From positions 6,220,501-6,284,500 of the forward strand of contig NC_051101.1 in assembly GCF_901709675.1 (NCBI RefSeq): a stretch of DNA of 64,000 nucleotides, in the 5' to 3' direction. The notes beneath the pieces were generated by a model. That model did no database searches. It saw nothing but the letters and a program-made list of their open reading frames with translations, and had not been told where the DNA came from. Shown here one piece after another: positions 26,549-40,400 of the stretch (position 1 is the first letter of the stretch; every line of letters begins with the position of its first letter). Position numbers and translations under genes: made by a program. The stretch is from Syngnathus acus (taxonomy: Eukaryota > Chordata > Actinopteri > Syngnathiformes > Syngnathidae).

Positions 26549-28737
26549 CTGAAGTGAGGTGGTGGCGGAAGTATGACCGTGCTGCTTCTAGCTCCTCTTC
26601 TGGGAACGGGGAGTGAAGGGAGTAGCCTACATGTTGTTGACAGGATGACAGAAGCGGCTCAGAATTAATTGTCTCTTCTTTAGGTGGAATATTTATAGAC
26701 ATCATTTGGCCACCCTTAACCCATCTCACACAGAGAAATATTGGCATTGGGTTCCAAAATATATTGAAACCAATTTCCAAACAATTTTATCCATTAATGT
26801 TGATTTTTAGTTGAAACAGAATTCTTCACAACAATGTTTTAAATCGGTTTTCATAATCATTTGGAAAAATGGATTTCAAATAATTTAGCTTGAAAAAAAA
26901 CCCACTTTACATAAGTAAATAGCAAATTTTAAGTATTTTTGACATGGATTATTGTTTTCTAGTACTTCAGTTTTTTTTTTTTTAGATATTTGCTGTTCCT
27001 GATTTACCCTTAATTCCTAAACAGTACTTAAAATAATCCCTCCACATAGCTGATCAGATCTGTTTAAATTCTAGTGTTATGCCCCCTAAACTAACATTAT
27101 GACTCCTGGTATTGCTTACAGCGATGGCCTTATCAAAACCCCCAAAAGATATTTTTAAAAACGTAAAAAAAAATGTTTGCTGATCAACTACTTGCAGCAC
27201 CTATTACCAGTACCAAAAACAGAGCTTCTTTGAATAAGGCCAGAAGTACACTCTGTGACTTTGAGGAGAAAAAAAAAGAAGGAAAGCATTTCAAAGAACC
27301 CCAGGAGTTATCATTGCAACATGTGATTCACACCTCTGGTCTTCGTCATCATTGAACCCAGGCTGAAGATTAAAAGAACTACAACAACATTTTTATACTA
27401 TAATAAACAATACAATTTCCTTTGGCTTCTTTGCATTGGACAGTAGAAAATGGGAAAGGTACATGATGATGTCATACAGCATTAGCAACCGGGGGTTCAG
27501 TGGCACTGTCTTGCTCAAGGACATTTCAAAATGCATGGCCACATTGTGACTGAAGATTGAATTTATTAACTTCACGTTGGGAGGCGACCACTCTACCTCT
27601 TGAGCTCAATTGCCTCAACTCACTGTTTTTGATTATGTCTCACCTAATGATAAAGTCCCAACTTATTTTTGTGGGGTGTAAAAAAAGATATGTAGGTGTA
27701 GGACAAAGCCATGTGTAGAAATGATGCTTTTATCATCTTTGCAGCATGATTGGACACAGTGTAGCGTAACCAAGGAAACTGCAAGATAAAATGCTGTAGC
27801 CTGCCACAATTACATAAAGTTTCCCTGTTTAATCACAATCAAGCTGTTGAAAATGGATGAGAACTTTGTGGCAACCCAGCCAGTAGTGACCTACATTTCA
27901 AATAGGTGATCTTTTGTAATCTGTTATCAATCAGTGGTGGCATGGGTCCTTGTAACTGGTGTATCAAAGCATGGTGGCATTTTCATCCTTATCAAGCCAG
28001 GCTACTCACATAGTTTGATGTGCCAAGTTGGAAAATAACAAGAGGGCACACAAACTGGTTTGTAATCACTGTTTGCAAGTTTGCACTAGTTTCAAGTTTG
28101 GCATTTTTAACCCTGACATTTTGAATAGCTGCATTTAAGTGGAACCAAAGTTGGAAAAGGTTGTTCCATGTCAAGTATTGAATTAGATCAACTTTTAAGA
28201 TTAAAAGCAAGAACAATAAATAAATGAAGATTCTAAATCATTCATAAGTGTAAATTATTGCTTCACATTCAACATGTATTTGGATGTTTCACTGCTATGC
28301 ATATCAAAAATCTAAATAGAATCCCAGCAAAGACACCAAAATTAAATTCATGTCACTAATGTTCAACTTGTTTGCCTTGGGTGTAATGACGGCAGTTTAC
28401 CGTAATAAGGTGTGGAGTTAATTGCAGTGGTCCTCAATCATTATTAACCAAAGGGGCAAGAATCAGATCTGCATCTACTTTTGATAGTCAGTCCCAGATT
28501 GCTGCAAGAAAGCAATTGCGAGATAGTTAAGGCAGTTGCCACACTGGTTGGGCAAACTAATTCTATCCAATATTAAAATGCGGGGATTCGTGGGAGTGGG
28601 GAAAAAAGTGCCATACTACATACAGGTGCCCTGTAAAATGATTTCTAATACGCATAAGGTTGGTCAAAACTTCAAGTTCGCATTAATATTGAATAATTGA
28701 CGCAGTGCCCGCCTCAGTGACGAGCGGGGCCGCTTAC
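26549..28737 (-). other. Intron upstream of the rnf144b coding region
   Basis: Probable first intron of rnf144b, between the noncoding exon near 28738 and the exon containing the start codon. It holds a reverse-oriented SINE fragment (27490-27610). No other coding sequence is supported. Confidence 0.45.
27490..27610 (-). repeat. tRNA-derived SINE fragment (antisense)
   Basis: On the - strand it reads gaggtagagtggtcgcctcc, then ccttgagcaagacagtgcca and ctgaacccccggttg, the arrangement of fish tRNA-derived SINEs. It is related to the + strand copy at 57495. Confidence 0.65.
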
Positions 28738-29100
28738 CTTGCGTGAGGCCAAAGCGGTGTCAAGATCCGCAGCCGCAATGCTTCTTCCACACACTGCCAC
28801 TGAAACGTGTGTTACCAGCTCTCCTCACTCGACAAAGTTGCTCCTCATCTGACGCTATCGTTCGCTCCACCAGCCCCAATAATTCGACAGCGGTCGCAGT
28901 AAGCCGCTCCCTTCCCCACTGTTTCAACATTTCGATGTTGCCGATAGTTCAGACACGAATGAGAAAATACTTTAGAACGCCTCCTTTCGTTTCTCGTCAT
29001 CGTTGCAGCCAGGAAGCTGCGCTTCCAGCTTTTTTTCTTGCTTTTTTTCTCTCCCCCTTTTGCAGCCAATTTCCAATTTCGCCCAGATGGCGGCGCGCTG
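28738..29100 (-). promoter_or_regulatory. rnf144b: rnf144b noncoding first exon and promoter region
   Basis: A strong donor (CAAG followed by GTAAGC on the - strand) ends an exon at 28738. This fits a 5'UTR exon spliced to the acceptor at 26548. The surrounding 28680-29100 is locally richer in GC than its flanks. It contains AGATGGCGGC near 29085, a YY1-type motif common near transcription starts. The exon's upstream limit is not determinable. Confidence 0.45.
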
Positions 29101-29438
29101 AAAAGGGAATTGTGTTCAATGCACAACCACATTTTTTTTGCCTTAAATTTAGTTCTGACTTGTTTTGCAAACATTAAACCAATGAAGATGCCAATCTAAC
29201 GCACTGAGCCTAGAAGAAAGAAAAAACAGCAACAGCCACTAATGCATTCATTTACTTTTGTGAGCTGTCAACATAATTTACTTGATCAAGTAAATTTATA
29301 TTGAAAAATGACAAGAAACTCATTGCATCACACTAGGGCTTGATTTTGGAGAGGCTTTTTAAAAGCTCAATAAAGTTGATTTGGCATGATATGGTCATTT
29401 CGACACAAAACGCAAAAGAGAAGATAAATAAATGCAAC

Positions 29439-32400
29439 TCATTTCTTCTTCTTCTTCTTTTTTCCATCCTTCTTCTTTTTGCTTTTCTTAGCTTCTACTT
29501 TCCGATAAATGCCAAAGCCTTTGCGGACCATGCAGCCTCTCCAGAAGGCCTGCACCTATGACGGACAAACAACACGAGTCAACTCACCACTCTCTTTCCA
29601 CAAAGTCTTCCAAAGTACAGTTTGGAACAGTAAACAGATGTGAATTATGTTTACCCATGGGGGTATACAAGCGAGAAAAAGGGGGAATTTGCTTCAGCTT
29701 TGTAAACTGTGAATCAACTAAAAAATGAGTAACATAACATAATACAGTACTGCATTTTGAAAATCATGGGACTGTATTGTTTATTGGCTTGCTTTTTGAA
29801 TTCATATTTTTATTCTCATTGTTGCACACAAGTGCTAGGTTGGCGCTAGGGGGTGCTATAGCTCCATCTGTAATATGAACAGCATGACCACCACACACCC
29901 CAAGAAATGTTGTGATTTACCCATTAAGCATACACGCAACCCCAACAACCCACACAGACCACTTATAATCTGTGTTTGGCAACTTTCAAATGAATGAAAA
30001 GTTTTTACCTGAACAGCAGCTTTATTCCTAAGCTCCAGCTGGCGCAGTCTCTCCTCCTCTTCCCTTTCCTCCTTCACCACCTCTTCCATCTCGCTGTACT
30101 GAAACAAGAAAAGAAACAAAAATACTGACCCACACTTATTATTGTTCATTTTTACTTTAAAATGGGGACTGTGTTAGTTGCTTACCTTCTTTTGCATTGC
30201 TGTCAACTTCTCCAAGTTTGTTGCTCTTCTGTAGCGCGTGTTGTTGAGATGCTGCTCTTTCTCTTGCATGTTCTCGTCAGTGCACTGCTGCCATTGTCGC
30301 AGCTTCTCTTGTAATTCCTGCTCAGCAAGAGGAACACGATGAACTTGGACCGATGAATAGGATCCATGGGAAAATTGGACACATTTGGTTTGCTGGATCA
30401 TCAACCAGATTTAACAAATATTTCATGGCCCCGACTATGTCTCTATTAATTCCTCGTAGCATTATTGCAATTGTTCAGTGTTTTTATAATACCAACCGCA
30501 TTTTGTTTTTTCAGAAAGAGCTTTGATTCCTCATGAACTCTCTCCTGCAGTTTAAAATGGTCTTCCAGCAGCTGAGACAGAAAGAGAGCGAGAGAGAGAT
30601 CAGATGCTTTAAAATCTGTTTCACATGATATCCTGTTGCATTATATTAACATACAAATTTATTAACATTTCACATATGCAGCAGCAATATTCACAATTAC
30701 ACCAATGAAAAAATTAGGAGAAACCACCAGTCAAAAGTACATCAATCTAACCAGAATAAAAGTTGGCTCCTTTTATTTAAGGTATTAACTTTTGGGTAGT
30801 AAAAAATATTCAAATTTTAAATATAGTGTAATTGCCACCTCAATAGCCAAACAAGTCGTGCAAATATTAACAGTGAATATGTAATATGCACGTTGTGATT
30901 GCACCTGAAAAATCTTTACGTTATCATTGGCTCAGACAACAGTGGCTCTTGGAACAAAAATGGACGGCTGCACTCACCTCAACTTTGTCTACAAGTCGCT
31001 TCTCCGCTTCCTTCATCTCAATTTGTGTTCTCTGAAGCATCTGCGCCGTGCTTCTATCCTCGAGTTCCTTTCTTGCAGCATTCGATTCAATAAGTCGGCG
31101 AAGCCGATTGTTGAGATCGTCATGCAATTCTTGCAGTCCCTGATGAGATGGCGACATGTTGAGGTTGGAAATACATTTATTCACAACATCAAATCAAAAA
31201 ACAATGGTAATTGAGATGTGCTGTCTCACCTTCAGTTCATTGACTTTCTGTTCGAGTGTCTCTTGTCGCTTTGGAAGTGTACGTCTTCTCCTCTCCATCT
31301 CCCTCTTCTCCTCTCTGGGGGCAACACGACACAACACACTTCATCTTACCTAATAAAACACGTTTAAAAATACAGTGCCCGGACAAAAAAAAAGTATTCC
31401 CTATGACATCATGATATAAAAAGTACATCATTTATGAAGAGGCCCAGAGGTCAGTTTCTGTTGTGATTCTCATAACGGAACCTGCGATAGGCTGCTGCTC
31501 ACTGTGACACTAAATAGGATGGGCTGTCTGCTACTCATGAGTGCTACATTCCAGATTTCCAAATGTAATATTGTTAAGCATATGGTGTTTAGCGAGCATT
31601 ATTTTCACTCGATGATGTGTTGAAGAACCTTTTGCTGCTCTCAGCACTCTTCTCCTGGTCCTGTCCATCCACCACCTGCAACAGACAGGTGAAGCTCTGC
31701 TTCTCCTCGAGCTCAGCCTGTAACTTGGAGACCTGCTGTGAGATGTACTGACTGCATAGACACAACAAACACAGCAGAATCCACAAGCTGAGTCCAGGTC
31801 AAATTCTCGTCGATTTATTGAATTGGTCATAGAATCTGTCTGTACTCACCAATCTCGTTTCACCTTTTTCACTCTGGCCTAAAGGCACACACAATCATCA
31901 CATTATCAAGGGTGTGTGCACTACGTTTACAGCTGACTACTGGGTATGGACTGTCCAGTATAATCACCTGTGACTTTTCAGTGCTACACTCCTTGTAAAT
32001 CTGGAAGGTAAGAGCGTGTTCGAGAATGTCCAGCTGGTCTGAACACTCCTCCAGTACAGCTGCAAGCCTGAGACTCTGGACATGGGACAGAGACATCTAG
32101 AGAACAGGGATCCATTATGTAGAGTGAGGTGGACCACCAACAGATTGGGTTTAAAGTGATACATTGCCAACTTGAGACACTGAAGGGCATATTATTACTA
32201 TTATTTTTATTAGTAGTAGTAGTAGTAGTAGTAGTGTCATCATTGTTGTTGTTTTTGTTGTTGTTTTTGTTGTTGGTGTGGCAGTGAACCACGTCATTTT
32301 GCTCAGGCAATCGGTGAAGAAAAATAGATATTATATGATATATTATTGAATAGTAAAAAAAACGTATTTTTCATTTGTCAATCCGCAATTAAACATAAAA

Positions 32401-32556
32401 CAAACACATATTTCCACAAAAAGCCTATTGTACGTCGGGCACAGTAGGGGATCGGTAGTGGAAACTGAGAGACATAAACAGAGCTCAAATCATGATATGC
32501 AAAGTGAACTTGTAAATATATCATAAAAAACGCAAAAATAACATACTTACTTCCAT
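29439..32556 (-). CDS. iqcg: IQ motif-containing protein G / dynein regulatory complex subunit 9
   Basis: Exons: 32556-32551 (ATG GAA only), 32096-31968, 31878-31850, 31751-31629, 31314-31230, 31139-30978, 30571-30497, 30317-30186, 30098-30009 and 29555-29439. They total 948 nt, or 315 aa. DRC9 is part of the nexin-dynein regulatory complex that coordinates dynein arms in motile cilia and sperm flagella. The N-terminal LRLAAVLEECSDQLDILEHA corresponds to the human segment LRISAVLEDTTDQLSIL. The middle is almost continuous charged coiled coil. The C-terminus has an IQ motif (VQAFWRGCMVRKGFG) and a Lys-rich tail, as in IQCG. Human IQCG is about 443 aa, so the N-terminal and loop segments are shorter here. 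The first exon carries two codons; translation could instead begin at the ATG at 32096, the first codon of exon 2. Splice phases are consistent throughout. Confidence 0.87.
32206..32236. repeat. (TAG)n microsatellite in iqcg intron 1
   Basis: About ten TAG units, followed by GTT-rich sequence. Confidence 0.85.
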
Positions 32557-34452
32557 AATATTATGCGTGTGAAGTGTCACAACAGCAAACAGAGTGGCGA
32601 CAGATGAGTTTTTAAGTCGCTATGGTAACGCTGCTGTCACGTGATACAACTGACTAATCAAGACTGAAATTCAAACGCATTAAAAATATGACGTACACAT
32701 TAATAACGCCGAAGATGGAGGAACACCGCACAGTATATTTATTGTGTGTAAGTGTAGCAGTAATAAACGCGTTTGCACGGTCTAATCAAGAAGCGCACAT
32801 GCAAACACTCACACACACACACACAACACACACACACACACAAAACACGCAAATGGGAAATCAACCCCATAGGTCGTGTTTTTTAAATGGTCCAGACTCA
32901 ATTAGGAAAATGCAGTATCCAATAAAATTACCTCAAGGTCGGGTACTATTGGGGCGGCCGGCATCCTTTTTGGGGCCCTTAGAAGACCAAATATCTTTTG
33001 TACTGATTATATTACCTATTTTGAAATTGATAAAAGAGAAGGGAAAAAGTATAGTATTGCATTCATTTATTTTTGATCACTTGTAGAACTCTGGTCAGGG
33101 AGCTCGAGCTTGATGGTAATACACTGACGATACAAGCGACACTGTTCATGCATGATGCTGTCAGACTGTGATGCTTCTACTGAGGACTTCCCAAGTGAGC
33201 CAGCAAATCATCTGACAAGAACTTACACCAAATGGCTGTCAGTATACTAGCTTGATCGTATAAGACATCTTTTAAGGCAGAAAATCCAAAAATAGAACCA
33301 CACATCATTTATTTTCAGCCAACCAGTTTCTGGATGGCAAAGGAACATTATTGAAGGCATTACGTACATCAAGATTTATTGTATTTGTTACAATATAGCC
33401 TATTGTCCCCACTCCGTAACTGAAACTAAGCATTCGTACAAAACAGGATTATCAGGCATTTTGCCTGACGTACAAGTTAAAAAAATAAAGCGAACTTAAT
33501 GTAGATTATGTATTGCTAGTGCCCAGAGCAAGAGCAGCAAGTTAACACATTTGGAACTGTCAGATATAAAAATGCAGAGTAAGCAGATATTTGAAATAAA
33601 TGATTGAAAGGCAAGTATGAAGTTATATTGGTGGTAATTGTGTCTGTATGTGCACAAGAAGGATCATTTTAAAACTTGTCAAATGGAACCTGCTTGCTTG
33701 TGTTGTAGCGACATCATTTTATTTGTGCTTTCTCAGATTAGCTTGATACATAACAGATGCGTTTTGAATGTGAAATGCACAATTAAACAAAGTTCAGATG
33801 AAGACACTTCTGGGTGTTGTTTTATCAGACAACTCAGCTCAAGAAATTAGTTTTCAAGGATGTATTTTGGTGGGGGGTTTTTTGTTTTGTTTTTCAAATG
33901 TAGAACATACAGGGTCATCTTATGGCACAGTACCTGCACAAAAATATGTTTTAGGGAATGAATGAATGAATGAATGTAAAAAGCAACTTTGAATACAGTA
34001 CTGAATCAGGTCAATATTCTTCTCACGATACTTGGCGGAGGAGCCACCATCCCAAAAAAGTCTAGTGTGGTATACAGACAAATGAATGCAAAAGAAAATT
34101 GAAACTCATACAAAATGTAATCTTTCAACGTTAGAATCTCTCTTACTTGAAGTTGCCCAGAGTTTCTTCTTCTTGTGCTTATTCAAGTGTGAGCTGGGGT
34201 AGACCACCCGACTGAGAGGAGGACAGTTTTCCACTTTGACAAACGTCAGTGTGATTGTTGTCCTCATTCCTCATGGAGCACAAATTAAAGGGTTATCCAT
34301 AATATAATGAAAATGACTGCAGCTGTACAGGAGACAGCCATATGGAGAAGCTGTACACAATGACGAGGGCACAGCAAGAAAATCCCCACTGGCCACAGTT
34401 TTATTATTTATGACTGTAGTTGGAAACAGCCAGAGGGACAGATGGAGATAGT
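32557..34452. other. Intergenic region between iqcg and spire1
   Basis: Holds the iqcg 5' flank and the spire1 3'UTR. A CA-rich microsatellite lies at about 32808-32842, a GAAT run near 33955, and a - strand AATAAA at 34400-34405 could end spire1. No gene is recognised. Confidence 0.4.
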
Positions 34453-37400
34453 CTAGATCTCGCTGATGGTTCGCTCAGACGGCCGGTAGTCCTCCCTTCC
34501 TTTCGGCGAGGACATGTACAAGGACTGTGTCTTGCGTTTTAAGCGAGCTCTTTTGGTAGCAAGTGACAGGCTGTGTTTGCTGGAGGCAATGATGTCAGTG
34601 ATGAACTTCTTGCAGTCAACACAAACCTCCATGGTGGCCCAGTCTTCAGTCAGCTCTGATGGAAGCTCAAGTGCTTCGTGAGACTTTAAAGAGCCGTGCT
34701 TGGATAGCCTGAACGCAAAAGAAACACTCTCTTATATTGTATCGTGTATATAAAATGTGAAATAATATTAATATAATACAAAGAAATGAAATAATCATCC
34801 CAAAATAGTTGAATTAAGAATTGTTATAATTTGTGGTTACACGCTTTTCGAGCATGAACATACAAAACAAATGAATAAATAAAAAAAAACATTTTAGCAA
34901 TGGTTGATTTGCACACTCCCAAAATGGGTAACAAAGGCCTAAGATTTGTTTGTTGTTTCTTTCAATTCCTGCTTTCCTATTTAAAATGATTTTCCCCTAA
35001 GGCCAACTATTAAGAAGGAGGAGGATGAACATTTGCTATACAGTTCAAATGACTTACTTGGACATTGTCTTGTGGATGCTCGGTCGTCTGTGGCCGCTGG
35101 AGGACTTGCCAGATTTGGTTGCCCCAGAAGCTTTTCCAGCTCTTTTGGCTTCTGATTTGGATGCAGTAGCTGCTGATGCTCCGTCCACAGCTGAAGTCAG
35201 CGGGTCTGCAGCCACAGCAAGTCCTTGTCCTTCAGAAGTCATGCCACTTATCCCCTCCTTGGGTTGAGTGTTAGTAGACCCAATGGAGTAGATGGGAAGA
35301 CTGGAATATGGTTTGGATGGCAATCTCATCTGTCAGAAAACAATTACAAATAGAGTTGTAATAACCTAAAGAAGATGATGCTCTTATTTCAAAGCAAAAC
35401 TTAGTCAGACTGTTTCTGAAAAAATGAAAAGATAAGGGAGTTCAACATGCATTTTAGCACACGATTTACAGTTTGATTCTGACATTTTAAATTTCAGTTT
35501 CACATAATCCACCTTATTTTATTAATAATATATAATTATTAAAATAATAAATAGACTACAAATAAGAAGAATGTGTTACATGTCACCTTTTTGCAACACT
35601 GTGAACACACAGGCCTGTAAAGAAAAGAAAAGCAATTAATGAATGTGAGATGTCCTTTTTTTTATGTGAATCTATTAAGTGGGTGGTGTTTTACTTTTTG
35701 CAAAACTGGCAGATGTAGGACCAGGTGAAAAAGGAAAATCTTTTGGTCCGGCAGCAAAAGCAAAGCTGCAATGAAAACAAAACAGTTATACTACAAACAC
35801 TAAACTTTTTTTTTTTTTTTTTTTTTTTACAAAACCTAATGCACTACGAATAATAAAAGAATATTCTTCAATTACTTTCATCTGCTTCTCTGATGTCATA
35901 CAGTGCTAGTATAGCCAAGAAAACTGTTGCATTCTTATTATAGTATTATTGAAACATAAAAGCATGTATAGCCTACTCTTGGAAATAACATATCAAAGCG
36001 TACCTTTCCCCTCTTCATTGCGGAGTAGACTTCTTTATACTGCTGAAATTTCTCCAGTTCTGCTTTTACCAACACCTGTCTGATGTGCATCACTTCCTCC
36101 ACTGTCAGAGACAGGCACTCTACCGGGAAACAAAACTCTTCCTGCATACATGCACACACAGAAACTCAGCAATTAGTGTTCCTGGCAACGTTTAGTGCTG
36201 TCAGCACACACAGAAACTCAGCAATTCGTGTCCCTGGCAACTTTTAGTGCTGTCAAGCAACACAAAACTAAATAAAAACACTCGTCTTAATTAGTGTCGC
36301 ACAGCTTATAGCAGTCCAAACTCTGCTTAAAAATGTCCAAAGATTGGCGTTTCCTCAAGAATGTACTAAATGTACTAATACGCCTGATACAGCATAGTCT
36401 AGAAAGAGTACTCATGGAACACAGAGAAATTAATGTTTAGATGGAATATCCTTATACCACTGGCTGCGCCTGTGCCGTGGGAGATTCGTCTGAAAATTAA
36501 CGATTTACTACATAAAAATGTATCTTTGTTCTTCTGTCTATTCCAGCAAAGTACAGAGACAGCCAGAACAATTACGATAAATGCTATTTCCCTAGATTGG
36601 AATTACGATGTGATGTGGTGCCCAGTTTTTTTAAATGTTGTTTTTGCGGTAAGATTTCTCTTCTAATACAAAATCCGTGACTAGGCTCACTAAATTTTGT
36701 GAATAATATATATAATAAAAAATGTAAAATAATAATAATAATTGGTTAAATGAATTAATTTCAACAAACGTATCAGCCGACCGTAGAATCTGTCTTCCTA
36801 CACGTGGATCAAATTGCATTATATCACCTGCGCCACAAGTTAGACTTGCTCTCACTAAGTCTAAAGTCTAATCTTCTTTCCGTCACCACTTTGTCAGGTG
36901 CATTTGGAGGCGATATCCTAGCGAGGCACAGCGAGGTCTGCTAAATTCCCAAACTCTAAATTTCCCCAGTAAGAAAAAATTAGATGTCGAGGGCACGTGC
37001 GCCTGTCTATGAAAATAGGGGCCCTTTTTAGTTCAACCTCAGACACTGTTAATAGTAGACTCACCAGAGACTTTGAATTGTGTTTCGAGGGCGGCTGAAA
37101 TAGTCGGACATTGGTCGGCGTTTCCTTCTCGATCGAGTGTCTCCTCTGGGGTGCCTGGCGCCTCTCTGGTTGTGGTGTGGATGAAATGGGCAGGAACATT
37201 GGTGGAGCTGGCGTTCGCAATACAAACACATTTAACTACTTGGGTTTCATGAAAATATGATTTATACTATCAGCATGATCCTGGATTATCATTGATGAGG
37301 TGAATATTAATTCAGAACTCACTCTTTTTTCCCAGTGCTGACTCTGGAGATGTGTCATCCATTAGAGATGTTGCAAGACTTGAAGTGCTTGCTGATCTGT

Positions 37401-40400
37401 GCCCAGAAAACTCCTCCTAATAAATAAATAAAAAGAATACACAAGAACACATGAAGCAACCTGCTCAGCAGACATCAGATGTTTTTTGGAATAAAATTAT
37501 CCCTCACTGACATCAGAGTCAGAGATGTCGAGTTCGGCAAGGCTGGGAGCCTTCAGAAGCTTCTTCCTTTGAGGTACAGACTGAGACCCAGAGGGTTCTG
37601 CTTTGGGAGATGCCGGTTCAATAGTCAGAGACATAGTGCTGGAGGTCCTCCTGCCCATGCGTGGACTAAATTCATCTGCATAGAGCCACACAAAAATGAC
37701 TGTCATTAAAATAACCAGAGAAATAGTAATGGATCTCAAAACATTTTCTCTTAGGATTTCTTGCATTCATTGTCTTTGTGATTCCAAATCTAATCTTTTC
37801 ATAATTTCATTACGTTTGTTTGAATGAGTTTGTTTGAAAGTCAAACAGTGCAAGAATTCTTAGAATAGAAGATCATATTTGGAGATCCTTTTGAAGTGAG
37901 AGAGGGGAGGAATGGCGGAATTAGGTTGGTCAGAGTGCGAAGGATTGGAGGAAGCTGGTGTTAAACACAAAGCAAAGAGGCATCTTTCATGAAATATTCA
38001 GACCTCGGGCTCCGGACGTTTTGAGAAATTTAAGAAGAGATCAAATCTAAAACCCGAAGGGCACTGATAAATAAATACTCATTTGGCTGTACAAAACAGA
38101 GTACCTATTGTAACTCAAAGTTGATGTACACAGCCTGCGATTGGATGGTGACCAGTTCAGAGTGTACCTCGCCTCTCACCTGGAGTCTGATGGAACAGGC
38201 TTCCGCACACCCATGACCCAAATATAGAAGATGGATGGATGGATGGATGGATGGATGGATGGATGGATGGATGGATGGATGGATGGATGGATGGATGGAT
38301 GGATGGATGGATGGATGGATGGATGGAGAAGCAGAGGAATAAATCACCTTCGAAATTGTTCTGAGTTAAGGTTTCATGAACTCTGAAACTTTTGCAAAAA
38401 AAACTATTTGCAAAGAGGATTGAGAAGAAAGGATGGAGTCAGTGTGAAAGCAGTGCGAGAGGGGAAATGAAAAGCCACAGCTGATATTTCTCCTGTTTGA
38501 GGGGGGAAAAGGCATCATCCATATGAGCGCCTCATCTTCAAGAGATATTTTTACGCTGCAAGATTCCAACTTAAACTGAATATTGCGATACATTGTGCAC
38601 TTCACGGTCATTTGTCCAGTTTTCACAGAATATTTGATTCGATAACATATTAGTTGACAGCCAGGCAGGTGGACAGACAAGACCATTGGGTTAGGTTTAG
38701 AAAAAAAAATCTTCAAGCGCATAGCTCATACTTTACCTCGTCCTGTACGGAACAAATCCTGTGGCATACTTCGAGTTTTCCCAAAACCTAAAAGGGAATA
38801 CCTACTTCATTAGGAAAGCTACATAAACCTTCTCACTTATGTCACAAGTCTATTCTTAATTAAGAAATTCAAGAATTGAATAAATTGTTTTTCTGCATTA
38901 ATTTACTCTGTAGCTTTACAATGCAGTGCAGTGCAGTGCATAGCGCTCGCCCTATTAGAAGCCATTGAAACTAATCCTCACTTGGTGTGATATCCTGTTG
39001 CTATAAAAAACATTTTAATTCTATCAAGTGATGGTTTTAGCAGCAGCCTGACTGATTGGCAAGCAGTCCAGGATGCACCCAGCCTGCCCCTTCCCAAAGA
39101 CAGCTTGGATAGGCTCCAATGTGACCCTGAACAGAGTAAGTGGTAGAAAGTGGATAGATGGATGGATGTTTTTGGCAGTGTAGCAAATGGACTCATGAAG
39201 GTTGAGGTTTTAAAGTACCTAGTAACAAAGTCTGGTGGTGTCTCTGATCTCACTGGGATCAATTATGGTTTCAGTGTCATGTTTCTTTTCCAGCTGTTCA
39301 ATCATGATAATGGTGTCAAGGTGACCATGGAAACAAGCCATTCTCCTTTACTTCAGGATAATTCTTTTCTCTTTTTCTTGTCGTTGGTTCAATTGGTCAC
39401 AGATCACAAAGTGATGCTGTATCCATATGAAGCAATTGTCTTCTGCAAGACAATCCAGTAGGGGTGTTCATCTGCCCAATAAAACACGATTCGATATGTA
39501 TCTCAAGATATTGGTATGACTCAAGGACGAAACATTGAGCTTCAATTCCATTTGAATCTACATTTGGTACTACAACTGGTGGAGCACACATATAGGATAA
39601 TTCCACAGCATGAATGATTGAGCGTGATAATAAATTTGTGTGGATGAGATGAGAGACACTGGCTTCAGTAAGAGCAATGTGGGCCTAAGCGTTTCATTGG
39701 CTGTTTAAGTAATTACGCAGGGAGAAACTGAATCATCATGTGACCAAACAGCTCATGCGTCCTACTGCATGTTGCTCCATTGGCATGTGTATTAAACTCA
39801 GTCACCAGTAACCACAAAAGACCGTTTTGTACTACGCACACCAGCAATGACAATCTCTTTACTAGTAATATCTACTTTTTGGACTATTTGGGATAATGAT
39901 TGAAAAACATCTTGTTTTCTTTTTTACTTTCGTTTTGCACTCCTGCTTTGCTTCCACTGGAATTAGGTCCAATACCTCACATAACATTAAATAAAGATTC
40001 TGGTATGAAACAAAGTTATTACTGTACACTATATCAATGCTAATAGAGGCTTAGCTGAAGTACAATTCCTTGAAATTAATTGTTCATTTAAGTGTAACAA
40101 TGCCTTCCAAATCAGTTTTCACAAAATATTTACATCTTTGCTTTTGACGTTTAGGTTAATGAATATTTCGGTAAATGTTCAATTGCAATTTTTCTATATA
40201 ACTCAGATTGGCTCCTCCTGAACAGTGTCCCACATCAGCACATTGTACAACTACACATATCAGCCAACCTTCACCAACTACGAAAGCATGGAATATGAAT
40301 GCAGTGCGTGAAAAAAAAGTGTGTGTGTGTGTGTGTGTTTGTGTGTAGGTGTGTGTGTGTATTATGATCACGAGGAGGCGGAGGAGAATGAGCAGCCACA

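Noticed and set aside
38105-38347. Possible CRISPR-like array or coding Pro/Ser repeat
   Set aside because: It is an uninterrupted ATGG microsatellite with no spacers, at the tail of an interspersed repeat.
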